Part shown: one piece after another, positions 8,904 through 18,010 of the stretch
Position numbering within the stretch: position 1 is the stretch's first letter
How the letters are laid out: each line of letters opens with the position of its first letter
NCBI RefSeq assembly: GCF_000714715.1
Contig: NZ_JMFO01000001.1
Span: 62,001-126,000, forward strand
DNA length: 64,000 nt
Origin: Candidatus Magnetobacterium casense
Lineage (GTDB): Bacteria; Nitrospirota; Thermodesulfovibrionia; Thermodesulfovibrionales; Magnetobacteriaceae
Direction of reading: 5' to 3'
The notes under the pieces: generated by a model
Told to the model about the DNA's origin: nothing
The model's input: only the letters and a program-made list of their open reading frames with translations
The model's database searches: none
Position numbers and translations under genes: made by a program

Positions 8904-9935
8904 CTATTGAGTCAGCAGATGGCACTGACGGCAGATTATTGGATGATCGCATTTGTTTACAAAGGACGGTGAGGGGTTCACATACAACCGTTGCAGGTTC
9001 TGCCGTGCCGGTGAGTGGCAGGGGTTAAACGTCAGACAGTTTTCAAGGTGTTGTCTGCCTCCCTCAAGCAGAAATAGCTGAAAATAAGCCTCTGCTATAT
9101 AACGTTCGTTAATGCACTCGGCCACCACACGGTTAAACATACTGCTTGCCAGCGTCTTGTTAAACGTCTTTAGCCGCATAGCCCTCTGAAAGAAGTGCGC
9201 CCACATGACGTCCTTGCAGAGACCTTTTTCGTAACGCCGCACCTGTGGCATATTGGTCAGCTTTGGGATATAGGATGCCCATTTGTCCGTGAAATAGGCG
9301 GAGTCTTCGTTGTATGTATCCGTACAGGAGGGATCTCTGTGCTCGTAGTATCTCAGGTGGTGTATGACCTTCAGGTCAATGGCACAGCCCACGGAGCTGC
9401 CCCTCTGCCAGGCCTGCAGGCAGATGTCTGCGTCGTGGTGATACTTTTTGTAAGCGGTGTCAATGCTATAGGCTGCGCAGTTTTTGATGAGCATTACGGC
9501 ACCACACAGGGCCGGGACATAGATGGCATTGCCTGTGACATCAGCCGGGTCTATCATCATATCCGTGTACGTCCACATGGAGAGGTCGTCGTCAATATAG
9601 ATACCCTCGTGGTTTGGAAGGCCGTTTTCGTATGTGTGGACACATCCCGTTATATCCGTCCCCAAGTTTTCGGATGCCGCATACAGGCGTTCGATCCAGT
9701 GGTAGTCGTTGATCTCCGTATCGTCTTCCATCAGTATCAGATTCTTACCGGTTTGGGCCGCAAAACTTAGCATCTTACTGACAACGCTTGGGTAGTGAAA
9801 GTGCTCGTCGTAGTTGTTGTCCATCACGACAAGATCGGCACGACCGAGGTCAGACTCCTTCACCGCACCTATTGCCCTTTTGGTAAACAGCCTGTCAACC
9901 GACGGGCAGCACATCAATATAATGGTATCCTTCAT
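8904..9935 (-). CDS. GT2-like glycosyltransferase, tandem paralogue
   Basis: A 343-residue paralogue of the downstream gene with the same architecture: a GT-A Rossmann start (KDTIILMCCPSVDRL), the acidic motif LILMEDDTEIND, the conserved HHDADICLQAWQ segment, a TPR-like helical region and a C-terminal Cys pair (CRQCHLL). I chose ATG 9935 because it aligns exactly with the paralogue's MKDT start; an upstream TTG at 9947 would add four residues. It is separated from the radical SAM gene by a hairpin with a pyrimidine-rich tail, so it may have its own promoter or be reached by readthrough. Its acceptor is unknown. Confidence 0.75.
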   Translation of the reverse strand: MKDTIILMCCPSVDRLFTKRAIGAVKESDLGRADLVVMDNNYDEHFHYPSVVSKMLSFAAQTGKNLILMEDDTEINDYHWIERLYAASENLGTDITGCVHTYENGLPNHEGIYIDDDLSMWTYTDMMIDPADVTGNAIYVPALCGAVMLIKNCAAYSIDTAYKKYHHDADICLQAWQRGSSVGCAIDLKVIHHLRYYEHRDPSCTDTYNEDSAYFTDKWASYIPKLTNMPQVRRYEKGLCKDVMWAHFFQRAMRLKTFNKTLASSMFNRVVAECINERYIAEAYFQLFLLEGGRQHLENCLTFNPCHSPARQNLQRLYVNPSPSFVNKCDHPIICRQCHLLTQ

Positions 9936-9949
9936 ACCAAAGCGCAAGA

Positions 9950-9993
9950 AAAGAAGAAGAAAAGAAGGGGGCCAGCCCCCTTGACCCCTTTAT
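9950..9993 (-). terminator. GC-rich hairpin with T-rich tail, downstream of the radical SAM gene
   Basis: On the minus strand the hairpin AAGGGGGC/GCCCCCTT (9965-9982) is followed by a long pyrimidine tract rich in T. This is the classic form of an intrinsic terminator for the radical SAM gene ending at 10030. The sequence belongs to a dispersed family also found at 24640, 29737 and 32632. Confidence 0.7.
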
Positions 9994-10029
9994 ACAGATA
10001 CGATGCTAAATCATTATTAAAAGTCATTT

Positions 10030-12114
10030 TTATTCGTCAACGACCTTGTCCTGGTTTCTGATAAACCATGTGGGGTCTGTGATTATCTTTCCGCTGTAGG
10101 GTTGCATTTCATCGGTGCCAAAGCGGCTTGCATACTGGGTTGTAAAGCCGTCGCAGATGAATCCTGCGGCGCAGAACATGCACTTGTCGCTCTGGCAAAA
10201 ACCGTCACGTTTGACCTTGTTGGCTACGTAGAGGTGGTACTCGTCTTCGGATTTAAAGATGCTGCTTATGTGTTCAGGGACGTGGTAGGCTATGTTGCGT
10301 GTATCCATGCAGAACCAGCTACAGTAGTCCCACTCGTGGCTGTCGTAGCTGAGTTGGGGGTAGTTGTAGCACTTATTTTCGTGACCCTTCATGATGCAGA
10401 ATGGCAGATAGCGGACGTTGGCCTCCAGACCTACCTCGTCGCAGTAGTCAAGGGCCTCTTTGAGGTATGGGGTTATTTCGAAGTGTCTTGACTGAAAATC
10501 TATATCCATCTTCGTAGACCATTCACCAAAGGGGTTGTAGTTTATGAAGTTTATCACCCTGCCGCCGGCGTTATAGACGAGTTCTGCGATAGTCCTGAGT
10601 TGGTGCCGGTTGACGGCGGTCATGGTACAGTTGGCGCGCCACTTCATGTCGATAGCGTGGAGGTTTTCCAGGGCAGTCATGACGTTCTTCCAACTGCCTC
10701 TGACCTTGGTCAGGTCATCGTAGGTATCTCCGAGGGCGTGGATGGAGCACAGGAAGTCGTAGACGCCGTATTCTTTAAATTTCAGGGTCTTGTCTTTTTT
10801 GGCCAGCGCCTGCATGTTGGTAATCAGCGTGGGGGTCAGGCCGATCTCCTTACAGTAGTCCAGGAGTTCAAAGATGTGTGGATAGACGGTTGGTTCACCG
10901 CCAGTGATGTCCACCCATTCGTTGCCATAGACCGTTCTATATTGATGGGCGTCCTTTTTGCATTCTTCAATGGTGTGCCAGTCCTTTGCGGGGGTGTAAG
11001 CGTAGTAGCAGAAGACGCATCGGACGTTGCACAGGTACCCCACGTAGAGGACGCCGCGTTTGGTGATGCTGCGTTGTCTGGTCTTTGTGAGGTTGGTGGC
11101 GGGATGTATAAAGGGTGCTGCAGAGGGTAGCACTTCAGAGTCCGTACTGCCCAGGGTGGTTGTCTTTTTGGCATTGCCATTTGCGGAGTCCCTGTAGGAG
11201 TCAAACCCGATTACCTTGCCGTCATCATATTGATCGCCAAGGAGTTCCTGGATGTACTTTCTGATCTCTGCCTCCCGGCCAAGCGGTGTTATCAGTATTG
11301 AGTCTACATCGTGGACATAGTCTTTTAGGGCATTTGGATGTGCTATGGTACGGCCCATAAATTGCTTTCCTGCGAGGTTCTTATCCACGATCAGCTTTAC
11401 GGTCTCTCCGAGTATGGGCAGCAGGGATGTGGCAACGGTGCCAGCGCCGTAGATGGCTATGGCCTTTTTACTGAGACTGTCTCTGAGGAGTGCCGCGGTT
11501 TTGGTGATTATTGCCATTTCGGTGTGGACCGTCATTGTCCTGGCCTCTCTCAGGTGAAACCCCGGAAGGTATTGGACGCCCGCTGAGAACTTAAATGGTC
11601 TTATGTAGTCATCGTTACCATCTGTTGTAAGCGATATGGATTGCACCTGGTGTCCCATGGCCTTCAGGTTCAGGCAGAGCGCCTCTTCCGGTGATGCATG
11701 GGCATCAGGGGTCGTAAACCACGAGTCTTCGTTGTGCTTGCAGACAAGGTCTCTTATGGCGGCAGCATCTGCCAGGATGGCGTCAAAGGGGGCGACGATT
11801 ACCGCATTGCCGGTATCGCAGGATTCTGCAACACTCACCATTTGTCTCAACGTTGAAAGACTTGCCTTGTCAATCCCCCGCACCCACAACAGGTACGTGA
11901 AGGTTTGATGATAGTCCTCAAGGGCTGCGGCCTTCAGCAGTGTCCTTCTTGTTCTGAGGGCATCGTCGTCGTGGTGGAAAAAGCAGAAGCTCTCAGCGTG
12001 AAAGTAGCGGGAGAGTTCCAGGTAAAACTCGTGTACTCTCAGGCGTATCTCCCCTGTGGCATTTTTGTCAAGCACTATGGCAGCGGCTATTTTGATGTCC
12101 AAAGGTTGTTTCAT
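10030..12114 (-). CDS. Radical SAM protein with SPASM-like C-terminus and Rossmann-like N-terminal half
   Basis: A 694-residue fusion. The radical SAM core begins near residue 355 with CNVRCVFCYY. Cys 362, 366 and 369 give the CX3CX2C cluster site, and DITGGEPTVYP is the SAM-binding GGE motif. The C-terminus is rich in paired Cys (YCSWFC, CQSDKCMFCAAGFIC), as in SPASM or twitch auxiliary-cluster domains. The N-terminal 340 residues contain a nucleotide-binding-like motif, AIYGAGTVATSLLP, as in sugar-modifying proteins. It sits in a glycosyltransferase cluster and its start overlaps the stop of the 12111 gene, so it may modify a sugar or peptide acceptor used by its neighbours. No exact family was recognised. 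Confidence 0.8.
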   Translation of the reverse strand: MKQPLDIKIAAAIVLDKNATGEIRLRVHEFYLELSRYFHAESFCFFHHDDDALRTRRTLLKAAALEDYHQTFTYLLWVRGIDKASLSTLRQMVSVAESCDTGNAVIVAPFDAILADAAAIRDLVCKHNEDSWFTTPDAHASPEEALCLNLKAMGHQVQSISLTTDGNDDYIRPFKFSAGVQYLPGFHLREARTMTVHTEMAIITKTAALLRDSLSKKAIAIYGAGTVATSLLPILGETVKLIVDKNLAGKQFMGRTIAHPNALKDYVHDVDSILITPLGREAEIRKYIQELLGDQYDDGKVIGFDSYRDSANGNAKKTTTLGSTDSEVLPSAAPFIHPATNLTKTRQRSITKRGVLYVGYLCNVRCVFCYYAYTPAKDWHTIEECKKDAHQYRTVYGNEWVDITGGEPTVYPHIFELLDYCKEIGLTPTLITNMQALAKKDKTLKFKEYGVYDFLCSIHALGDTYDDLTKVRGSWKNVMTALENLHAIDMKWRANCTMTAVNRHQLRTIAELVYNAGGRVINFINYNPFGEWSTKMDIDFQSRHFEITPYLKEALDYCDEVGLEANVRYLPFCIMKGHENKCYNYPQLSYDSHEWDYCSWFCMDTRNIAYHVPEHISSIFKSEDEYHLYVANKVKRDGFCQSDKCMFCAAGFICDGFTTQYASRFGTDEMQPYSGKIITDPTWFIRNQDKVVDE

Positions 12115-12857
12115 ATCATTGCCTCGTTATTTTTTTTTAAGTATTTTTCGAGCCACTTCAGCTCTTGCACGGTGTATAAGGAGGTATTAATAAATTTCTG
12201 CCACTTGTGGACAAAAATGTCTCTGTCACCGGAGTTGTCAGGTGCAGTGGGGGAGGTCATACGCTTTATACTTATATCCAAAGAGGTTGCTGTCTTTTTA
12301 CCCATACTCCAGGCCTGCATACACACGTCGGCATCACAGAGGCTGCCCCTGTAAGCGGCGTCAAAGTGTATCTTATCCGGTTGCGCAATAAAGACAACAC
12401 CATCCGCAACCACGGGCACATACAGGGGGGATTGCATCCCTGCCGGCAGGTCTGTAAGCTGCTCAAATATTGGTCTCTCAGATGGCCTCTCAGGTGGTCT
12501 CTCATAGGCACCGTCAGCGGCAATAATCGCCCCGACAAACTTCACGCCTGAGCCTTCAGCGTACTGTTGACACCCCACCACGAGGACATCGGAGTTAGCG
12601 GCAATAGCTCGCAATTTCGTAAGCCAGCGCACGTCTTCTATGAGCACGTCGTCAGAGAGCAGCACCAACGGACGACCATCGGCCAGCTTCTTGAATCCCT
12701 CAAGGTACTGCCCACGGTTAAAATCCTCACCGTAGGCGACATCCACAATAAAAAGCTCCGCCATGGAAAGGTCGGTCTTCTTCAGGTGCTCAACACACCT
12801 CCTAGCCCGTGGATGATTCATATCCAGCGTCTGGAATACCAGCAGCAGTTCCTTCAT
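12111..12857 (-). CDS. Short GT2-like glycosyltransferase
   Basis: A 248-residue protein, shorter than but related to the two tandem 343-347-residue glycosyltransferases downstream. The shared parts are the N-terminal strand (ELLLVFQTLDMNHPRA), an acidic motif VLLSDDVLIED and the segment SLCDADVCMQAWSMGKK. It lacks the helical and Cys-rich C-terminal half of the paralogues. Its last bases overlap the start of the radical SAM gene by 4 bp, implying translational coupling and a common operon. It contains a Pro/Glu/Arg repeat (RPPERPSERP). It is probably the first gene of the glycosylation operon; the promoter should lie in 12858-13000. Confidence 0.68.
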   Translation of the reverse strand: MKELLLVFQTLDMNHPRARRCVEHLKKTDLSMAELFIVDVAYGEDFNRGQYLEGFKKLADGRPLVLLSDDVLIEDVRWLTKLRAIAANSDVLVVGCQQYAEGSGVKFVGAIIAADGAYERPPERPSERPIFEQLTDLPAGMQSPLYVPVVADGVVFIAQPDKIHFDAAYRGSLCDADVCMQAWSMGKKTATSLDISIKRMTSPTAPDNSGDRDIFVHKWQKFINTSLYTVQELKWLEKYLKKNNEAMI

Positions 12858-13006
12858 AATCTCTCACCTATCATAACTGTTCTCAGCAACAAACAACAAG
12901 TCTATATCGGTCTGATATAATTTTACCTTTAACCGGACATGGCAATGGTGATATACAGAACGTTTAGAGGCTGTGCATAATTGCGATTGCCCTGGGGTGT
13001 GTGGTA

Positions 13007-13036
13007 TTGCCGTAGGTTTGTTATTTGGGCTATAAT
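13007..13036 (+). promoter_or_regulatory. Probable sigma-70 promoter for the AAA/nuclease gene
   Basis: TTGCCG and TATAAT are separated by 18 bp. Transcription would start near 13043, about 60 bases before the ATG at 13102, which has its own AGGAG ribosome site. Confidence 0.55.
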
Positions 13037-13101
13037 TAAGATATGTAGTTTGCAACCAGAGATGGATGAGTAACGATAGATGATGTGAGGAGATTTCTAC
13101 G

Positions 13102-14688
13102 ATGAGGAGTTTTTATTCATATGGCCCGGTTGACTGTCGGAGTAATTTCTGCGTACATCGCAGGGATTTAATAGAGAGGTGTGCCGGGCAGTTGGTTGGC
13201 GACATAATAGATGAAGGTGGGCGATATTTTACTATCTGGGCGCCCAGACAGACGGGCAAGACGTGGGTCATGAGACAGGTCAGGGATGATATCCTGGCTC
13301 GGTACAAAGACCATTTTATCGTTGGTACCATGTCCGTTCAGGGAACGGTTTTCAAGGACGATGACGACGTAGACCACCTTTTAGACAATGTCCCTATGCT
13401 GATCTGGGAGACCTTTAAGCTCAACATAGATACCCCTGATAATTGGCAGTCTTTCAGGAGAATCTTTGATCGTACCGGTGGAATTTTTGACCGCCCGGTT
13501 ATCCTGTTCATTGATGAGTTTGACAGTTTGCCGCCCAAGGTTATCGACATGCTGGTAAAGATGTTCAGGGACATGTACCTCAAGCGGGATTCGTACCTGT
13601 TGCACGGTCTTGCCCTCATTGGTGTACGAACGGTGCTCGGTGTAGAGAGCGAGCGCGGTTCTCCTTTTAACGTCCAACGTTCGATGCACATCCCCAACTT
13701 TAGCAAGGAAGAGGTCGCTGAACTGTTCCGGCAGTACGTGGACGAAAGCGGACAGGACGTTGCCCCCATCGTGGTTGATAAGCTCTACCGGGTAACCAGA
13801 GGACAACCGGGGCTTGTGTGCTGGTTTGGCGAGCTGCTCACGGAGAAGTACAACCCCGGAGTTGGCACTACAATTGACGATGCGCTGTGGGGCGATGTCT
13901 ATGGCAGCGCCTTGAGCGTAGAATTCAACAATACCACGCTCAACCTCATAAAGAAGGTCAAGGGGGCGTATCAGCAATACGCAGTGAGTCTGTTTACGAG
14001 GGCCGATATACCGTTTAACATGGACAAGGACTGGTGCAACTACCTCTACATGAACGGGGTCATAGATACGGAGGTCGTCGTTGACGACAAAGGTCAGAAG
14101 GTGCATGTCTGTCGGTTTTCGTCTTCGTTCGTGCAGGAGCGCATTTATAATGTCCTGACTGACATCTTGGCTGACATTCCGATCTTGCCGATAGGGATTT
14201 TGGATGCACTAACGGACGTCTTTGAACCCGATCGATTAAATCTCCCGGCCCTCCTGGAGAGATACAAGGATTACCTGCGACGCTTGAGCGCAAAGGGGAT
14301 CAACCCCTGGCAGGGACAGCCGCGACGTGCCGACCTGCATTACACGGAGGCGGTGGGGCATTTCCACCTCTATGCCTGGTTGCAGGCCGCCGTTGGACGC
14401 CGGTGCATCATAAGCCCGGAGTTTCCCACGGGCAACGGCAAGGTAGACCTGCATCTGAGGTGTGGTGGCGTCGAGGGGATCATCGAGGTAAAGAGCCTAA
14501 CGAACGTCTCTGCCCTGGTCACTGACAGGGAACAGGCGGCAGGATATGCAGCCGGTCTCGGCAGGGACGCAGTGACCATTGCCCTCTTTGTGCCCTCCGA
14601 AGACGAAGACGTACATGCGCAATTATCCGGGGTGCATGTGGTTGGGCAGGTGACGGTGACCGTGGTGTCCATTGGATGTGCAATTTGA
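13102..14688 (+). CDS. AAA ATPase fused to PD-(D/E)XK nuclease-like domain
   Basis: A 528-residue protein. The N-terminal AAA-type domain has Walker A APRQTGKT at residues 47-54 and Walker B VILFIDEFDSLP near 134-145, followed by a winged-helix-like region. The C-terminus carries a PD-(D/E)XK signature: an Asp in GNGKVDLHLRCGG, then GIIEVKSLTN (the ExK) near residues 460-466. Proteins of this arrangement are common in Bacteroidetes and environmental genomes. They are usually annotated as ATP-binding proteins of unknown role, with defence or DNA processing suspected. It stands alone between its promoter and a transporter gene 46 bases downstream. Confidence 0.78.
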   Translation: MRSFYSYGPVDCRSNFCVHRRDLIERCAGQLVGDIIDEGGRYFTIWAPRQTGKTWVMRQVRDDILARYKDHFIVGTMSVQGTVFKDDDDVDHLLDNVPMLIWETFKLNIDTPDNWQSFRRIFDRTGGIFDRPVILFIDEFDSLPPKVIDMLVKMFRDMYLKRDSYLLHGLALIGVRTVLGVESERGSPFNVQRSMHIPNFSKEEVAELFRQYVDESGQDVAPIVVDKLYRVTRGQPGLVCWFGELLTEKYNPGVGTTIDDALWGDVYGSALSVEFNNTTLNLIKKVKGAYQQYAVSLFTRADIPFNMDKDWCNYLYMNGVIDTEVVVDDKGQKVHVCRFSSSFVQERIYNVLTDILADIPILPIGILDALTDVFEPDRLNLPALLERYKDYLRRLSAKGINPWQGQPRRADLHYTEAVGHFHLYAWLQAAVGRRCIISPEFPTGNGKVDLHLRCGGVEGIIEVKSLTNVSALVTDREQAAGYAAGLGRDAVTIALFVPSEDEDVHAQLSGVHVVGQVTVTVVSIGCAI

Positions 14689-14734
14689 CACGTCCCCGCT
14701 GTCGTGTCTTGATTGTGGATAGGACTCCGGTAAC

Positions 14735-15967
14735 GTGAAACGGGCAGAGATACTGAGCTGGTGTCTCTACGACCTGGCAAGTGCCAGTTATCGTGCCATT
14801 ATAATGACGGTCGTCTATCCGGTCTATTTCGTGGACAAGGTGGTTGGCAATGCCGGTGGCGATGGTGACCTGTGGTGGGGGCGGGTTATTTCGTTGAGCA
14901 TGGCCATTGTGGCTGTGATGGCGCCTGTTATCGGCGTTTTTGCAGACTACGGCGGAGTAAGAAAACGCTTCCTGGCTGTATCTACGCTGGTATCCGTGAC
15001 GGCCATTGCTGCCCTGTACGTGGTCAAACCGGGGATGGTACTCTATGGTGTTGTCCTGGTGGTCATCGCCAATATCGGATATGAGACCGCTATGGTCTTT
15101 TACAACGCCTACCTCAACGACATAGCAGAGACGCACTACCAGGGACGTGTATCGGCATGGGGCTTTGCCCTTGGATACCTGGGATCGCTGATGTCACTTG
15201 GCATCGCCTGGCCGCTTGTCAAGGCACAGGCGTTGGAGACGCTGTGGCTTGCAACGGCGGCGTTTTTCCTGGTCTTTTCGCTGCCGGCATTTATCTGTCT
15301 GCCCGCCGATAAAAAGACCGCCACTGTCATCGGTTCCATCTCCGGGCATCTCGGAACGCTCGCCGACAACTTCAGACAACTGTGGCAGATGAGTCAACTG
15401 AAGAAGTTCATGCTTGCCTACTTCTTCTACGCAGACGGCACAAACACGGTTATCGCATTTTCAAGCATCTACGCCGCCACCACCATAAAAGTACCCAACG
15501 CTCAACTAATCTACCTGTTTTTGATAGTCCAGGTTACGGCCATCGTTGGCGCCGTGGTCATGGCCAAACCCATTGACAAGTGGGGCGGTAAAAGGGTCAT
15601 TGTCATATCCCTGCTGCACTGGAGCTGTATAACCATCAGTGCATACTTTATCACGACAAAGCCGGCGTTTTTTCTGCTGTGTGCCGCAGCCGGCCTGGGA
15701 CTTGGCACCATACAGGCTGCCTCGCGGACGTACTTTGCCGGTTTTATCCCCCACGGCAGACAGGCCGAGTTCTTTGGCCTCTACGCCATGATCGGAAAGA
15801 CTTCGGCCATCTTAGGTCCCCTGCTCTTTGGCGCCCTGTCGGCACACTTCAAAAGCCAACGACCTGCCATCATCTCCATCACCCTGCTCTTTGTCGTCGG
15901 ACTTGCTTTCATCCTCACGGTAAAAAAACAAAATTCCCTAGTCTACCCCGTCAGCAATTCTCAGTGA
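14735..15967 (+). CDS. MFS transporter, UMF1/Atg22-like
   Basis: A 410-residue polytopic membrane protein with about 12 hydrophobic segments. The N-terminus LSWCLYDLASASYRAIIMTVVYPVYF is the hallmark of the UMF1 (Atg22-like) branch of the major facilitator superfamily. A further typical loop is PIDKWGGKR. The start is GTG at 14735, with weak AGGA upstream. It lies 46 bases after the AAA/nuclease gene and could be cotranscribed. Bacterial members are uncharacterised exporters; the substrate cannot be read from the sequence. Confidence 0.88.
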   Translation: MKRAEILSWCLYDLASASYRAIIMTVVYPVYFVDKVVGNAGGDGDLWWGRVISLSMAIVAVMAPVIGVFADYGGVRKRFLAVSTLVSVTAIAALYVVKPGMVLYGVVLVVIANIGYETAMVFYNAYLNDIAETHYQGRVSAWGFALGYLGSLMSLGIAWPLVKAQALETLWLATAAFFLVFSLPAFICLPADKKTATVIGSISGHLGTLADNFRQLWQMSQLKKFMLAYFFYADGTNTVIAFSSIYAATTIKVPNAQLIYLFLIVQVTAIVGAVVMAKPIDKWGGKRVIVISLLHWSCITISAYFITTKPAFFLLCAAAGLGLGTIQAASRTYFAGFIPHGRQAEFFGLYAMIGKTSAILGPLLFGALSAHFKSQRPAIISITLLFVVGLAFILTVKKQNSLVYPVSNSQ

Positions 15968-16203
15968 GTTTGCAATGTGGCTTTTTATAAGAATGTTGCT
16001 GTGTAAAAAAATTTTCCCCGTAATAACTTTAGAGCATATCGCTTATATATCAATAATCTATAGGTATTTTTAATGAGAACCTCTGATATGAAAAAAAACA
16101 CTTTACAAAACCGGTCCGTTTATATTAAACTACATATTATAGGGTTGGATAGTAATGCCGGCGGTACTTAATCCGGTGTATAGGCTCTTGCGGATAAGGT
16201 GAT

Positions 16204-16275
16204 GCCACCGTAGCTCAGGGGTAGAGCAGCTGATTTGTAATCAGCCGGTCGGGGGTTCAAATCCCTTCGGTGGCT
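16204..16275 (+). tRNA. tRNA-Thr (anticodon TGT)
   Basis: A complete 72-base cloverleaf. The acceptor arms are GCCACCG and CGGTGGC, the D arm is GCTCAGGGGTAGAGC, the anticodon loop TTTGTAA carries TGT, and the T arm is GGGGGTTCAAATCCC. The discriminator is T and CCA is not encoded. The sequence around it (15968-16545) holds no protein gene. Confidence 0.95.
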
Positions 16276-16376
16276 TAGTTTTTTCAGGTCATTCTAAAAT
16301 TGTTCTAAAATATTTCTAAAATCATCAGAATTTGATTGGTCGGTATATTCCTATTGATCTTGATGCTTCGAGTGTA

Positions 16377-16402
16377 GGTAGCACTCCAATCAACCGTGGG
16401 TG
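16377..16402. mobile_element. Fragment of MITE-like element B
   Basis: About 26 bases beginning GGTAGCACTCCAATCAACCG match the left end of the element found complete at 32306 and 51306. The right end is missing, so this is a degenerate end. It lies between tRNA-Thr and nuoF. Confidence 0.5.
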
Positions 16403-16545
16403 ATGTATAGAGTATTGAAAAAAGTGAGTTTATGTGTAATAATATTTGTATGTAATCACACATACAGAAAGGAGCAGGACATGAACTGGATTTTGTGCTG
16501 TTGACATGAGCAATAGAATTGTGGTAAGGTTAACATATACATTGT

Positions 16546-17823
16546 ATGTTAGAAGGTATATTGCTCAGGAACACAGACAGCCATGACTCGGCCAACATAG
16601 ACGAGTACATAAGGGGTGGCGGCTATAAGAGCCTCGAAAAGGGAGTGCTTGAGCTGACCCCGCGCGACATCATAGACGAGGTCAAGGCCTCGGGATTACG
16701 TGGCAGGGGGGGGGCTGGATTCCCCACGGGAATGAAGTGGCAGTTTGCCGCACTGGACCCCAAGTTTCCTAAGTACCTCATCTGCAACGCCGACGAGGGA
16801 GAACCCGGAACCTTTAAGGACAGACCGATACTCGAAAAGAACCCGCACCTCCTCATAGAGGGAATGGTACTCTCTGCCTATGCGTTGCAATCGACGCAGG
16901 GTTACATATACCTGCGCGGGGAATATCCACAGGCTCGGATTATCCTCGAACGTGCCATACAGGAGGCCTACGACAGGGGCTACCTGGGCAACAACATCAT
17001 GTCACGTCACTTCCGCTTTAACCTGACGGTGCATATGGGTGCGGGGGCGTACATATGCGGCGAGGAGACGGCACTTATCGAGTCGCTTGAGGGCAAGAGG
17101 GGGCAACCACGGATCAAGCCACCGTTTCCGGTCAATGCTGGTGCCTGGGGCAAGCCAACGATAATCAACAACGTCGAAACCCTTGCAAACATCCCCTACA
17201 TTGTCAGTGAGGGGGCCAAGGCGTATACCGGCATAGGAAATAGGGATTGCCCTGGACCAAAGCTATTCTCCGTAAGCGGGTGCGTAAACCGTCCCGGTGT
17301 CTACGAACTGCCAATGGGCACAAGACTGCGAGAGATTATCTATGACCACTGCGGAGGGCTCAAAGAAGGCAGGACTCTCAAGGGCGTGATCCCCGGAGGG
17401 GTATCAACCCCAATACTGGCGGCAGATAACATAGACTGTGCAATGGACTTCACCAGTCTGCCCAGGGCCGGTAGTCAGCTAGGCTCGGGGGCCGTGATCG
17501 TCATTGACGACTCCGTGTGTCTGGTGAAGGTCTATGAGCGGGCAATGGCATTCTTTGAACACGAATCCTGCGGCAAGTGTACACCGTGCCGTGAGGGAAC
17601 CGGATGGATGAGGAATATACTCGCCAGGATTGAACGAGGACAGGCCACCGCAACTGACGTGGATACGTTGCGTGACGTTGCCGGAAACATAGTGGGCAAG
17701 ACCTTCTGTCCCCTCGGCGATGGTGCCGCAAACGTACTGTTGACGTTTCTGAAACTATACCCCGAGGAGATCGAGTACCATATAAAGCATAAACGCTGTC
17801 CACAAAGCCACAAGCCTGAATAA
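16546..17823 (+). CDS. nuoF: NADH-quinone oxidoreductase subunit F (NuoF-like)
   Basis: A 425-residue flavoprotein subunit that oxidises NADH with FMN and passes electrons to a 4Fe-4S cluster. The FMN/NADH motif GRGGAGFPTG is at residues 53-62 and NADEGEPGTFKDR follows. AYICGEETALIESLEG is the conserved NADH-site motif. The cluster ligands include C342, C345 and C348 in SCGKCTPCREGT and a Cys in KTFCPLGDG. Length is standard. No other nuo gene lies nearby, so it may be a scattered complex I subunit or the diaphorase of a hydrogenase or formate dehydrogenase. Those usually carry extra ferredoxin domains that are absent here. Confidence 0.9.
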   Translation: MLEGILLRNTDSHDSANIDEYIRGGGYKSLEKGVLELTPRDIIDEVKASGLRGRGGAGFPTGMKWQFAALDPKFPKYLICNADEGEPGTFKDRPILEKNPHLLIEGMVLSAYALQSTQGYIYLRGEYPQARIILERAIQEAYDRGYLGNNIMSRHFRFNLTVHMGAGAYICGEETALIESLEGKRGQPRIKPPFPVNAGAWGKPTIINNVETLANIPYIVSEGAKAYTGIGNRDCPGPKLFSVSGCVNRPGVYELPMGTRLREIIYDHCGGLKEGRTLKGVIPGGVSTPILAADNIDCAMDFTSLPRAGSQLGSGAVIVIDDSVCLVKVYERAMAFFEHESCGKCTPCREGTGWMRNILARIERGQATATDVDTLRDVAGNIVGKTFCPLGDGAANVLLTFLKLYPEEIEYHIKHKRCPQSHKPE

Positions 17824-17946
17824 GAACCGGAGCTTTGCCTTCCCCCACTTGACCCCAATCCAACCCGGAACTGATATTGAAAGACAGCGTAAAATATCAA
17901 CAACCCATAAACATTTTCCGAGGCACTTGCCCTGCTTACGTAACTC

Positions 17947-17975
17947 TTGACACAGCGGGGGTATTCTCTTAGATT
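17947..17975 (+). promoter_or_regulatory. Probable sigma-70 promoter
   Basis: TTGACA and TAGATT are separated by 17 bp. It lies just upstream of the rhodanese-rubrerythrin gene, which has an AAGGAG site before its ATG. Confidence 0.6.
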
Positions 17976-18010
17976 TAATGTAGACAAAGAAATAAGGAGT
18001 AAAGAAGAAT

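Noticed and set aside
9195-9770. A 191-codon plus-strand open frame opposite the glycosyltransferase gene
   Set aside because: It lies wholly inside a well-supported gene on the other strand, has no ribosome site and shows no known motif.
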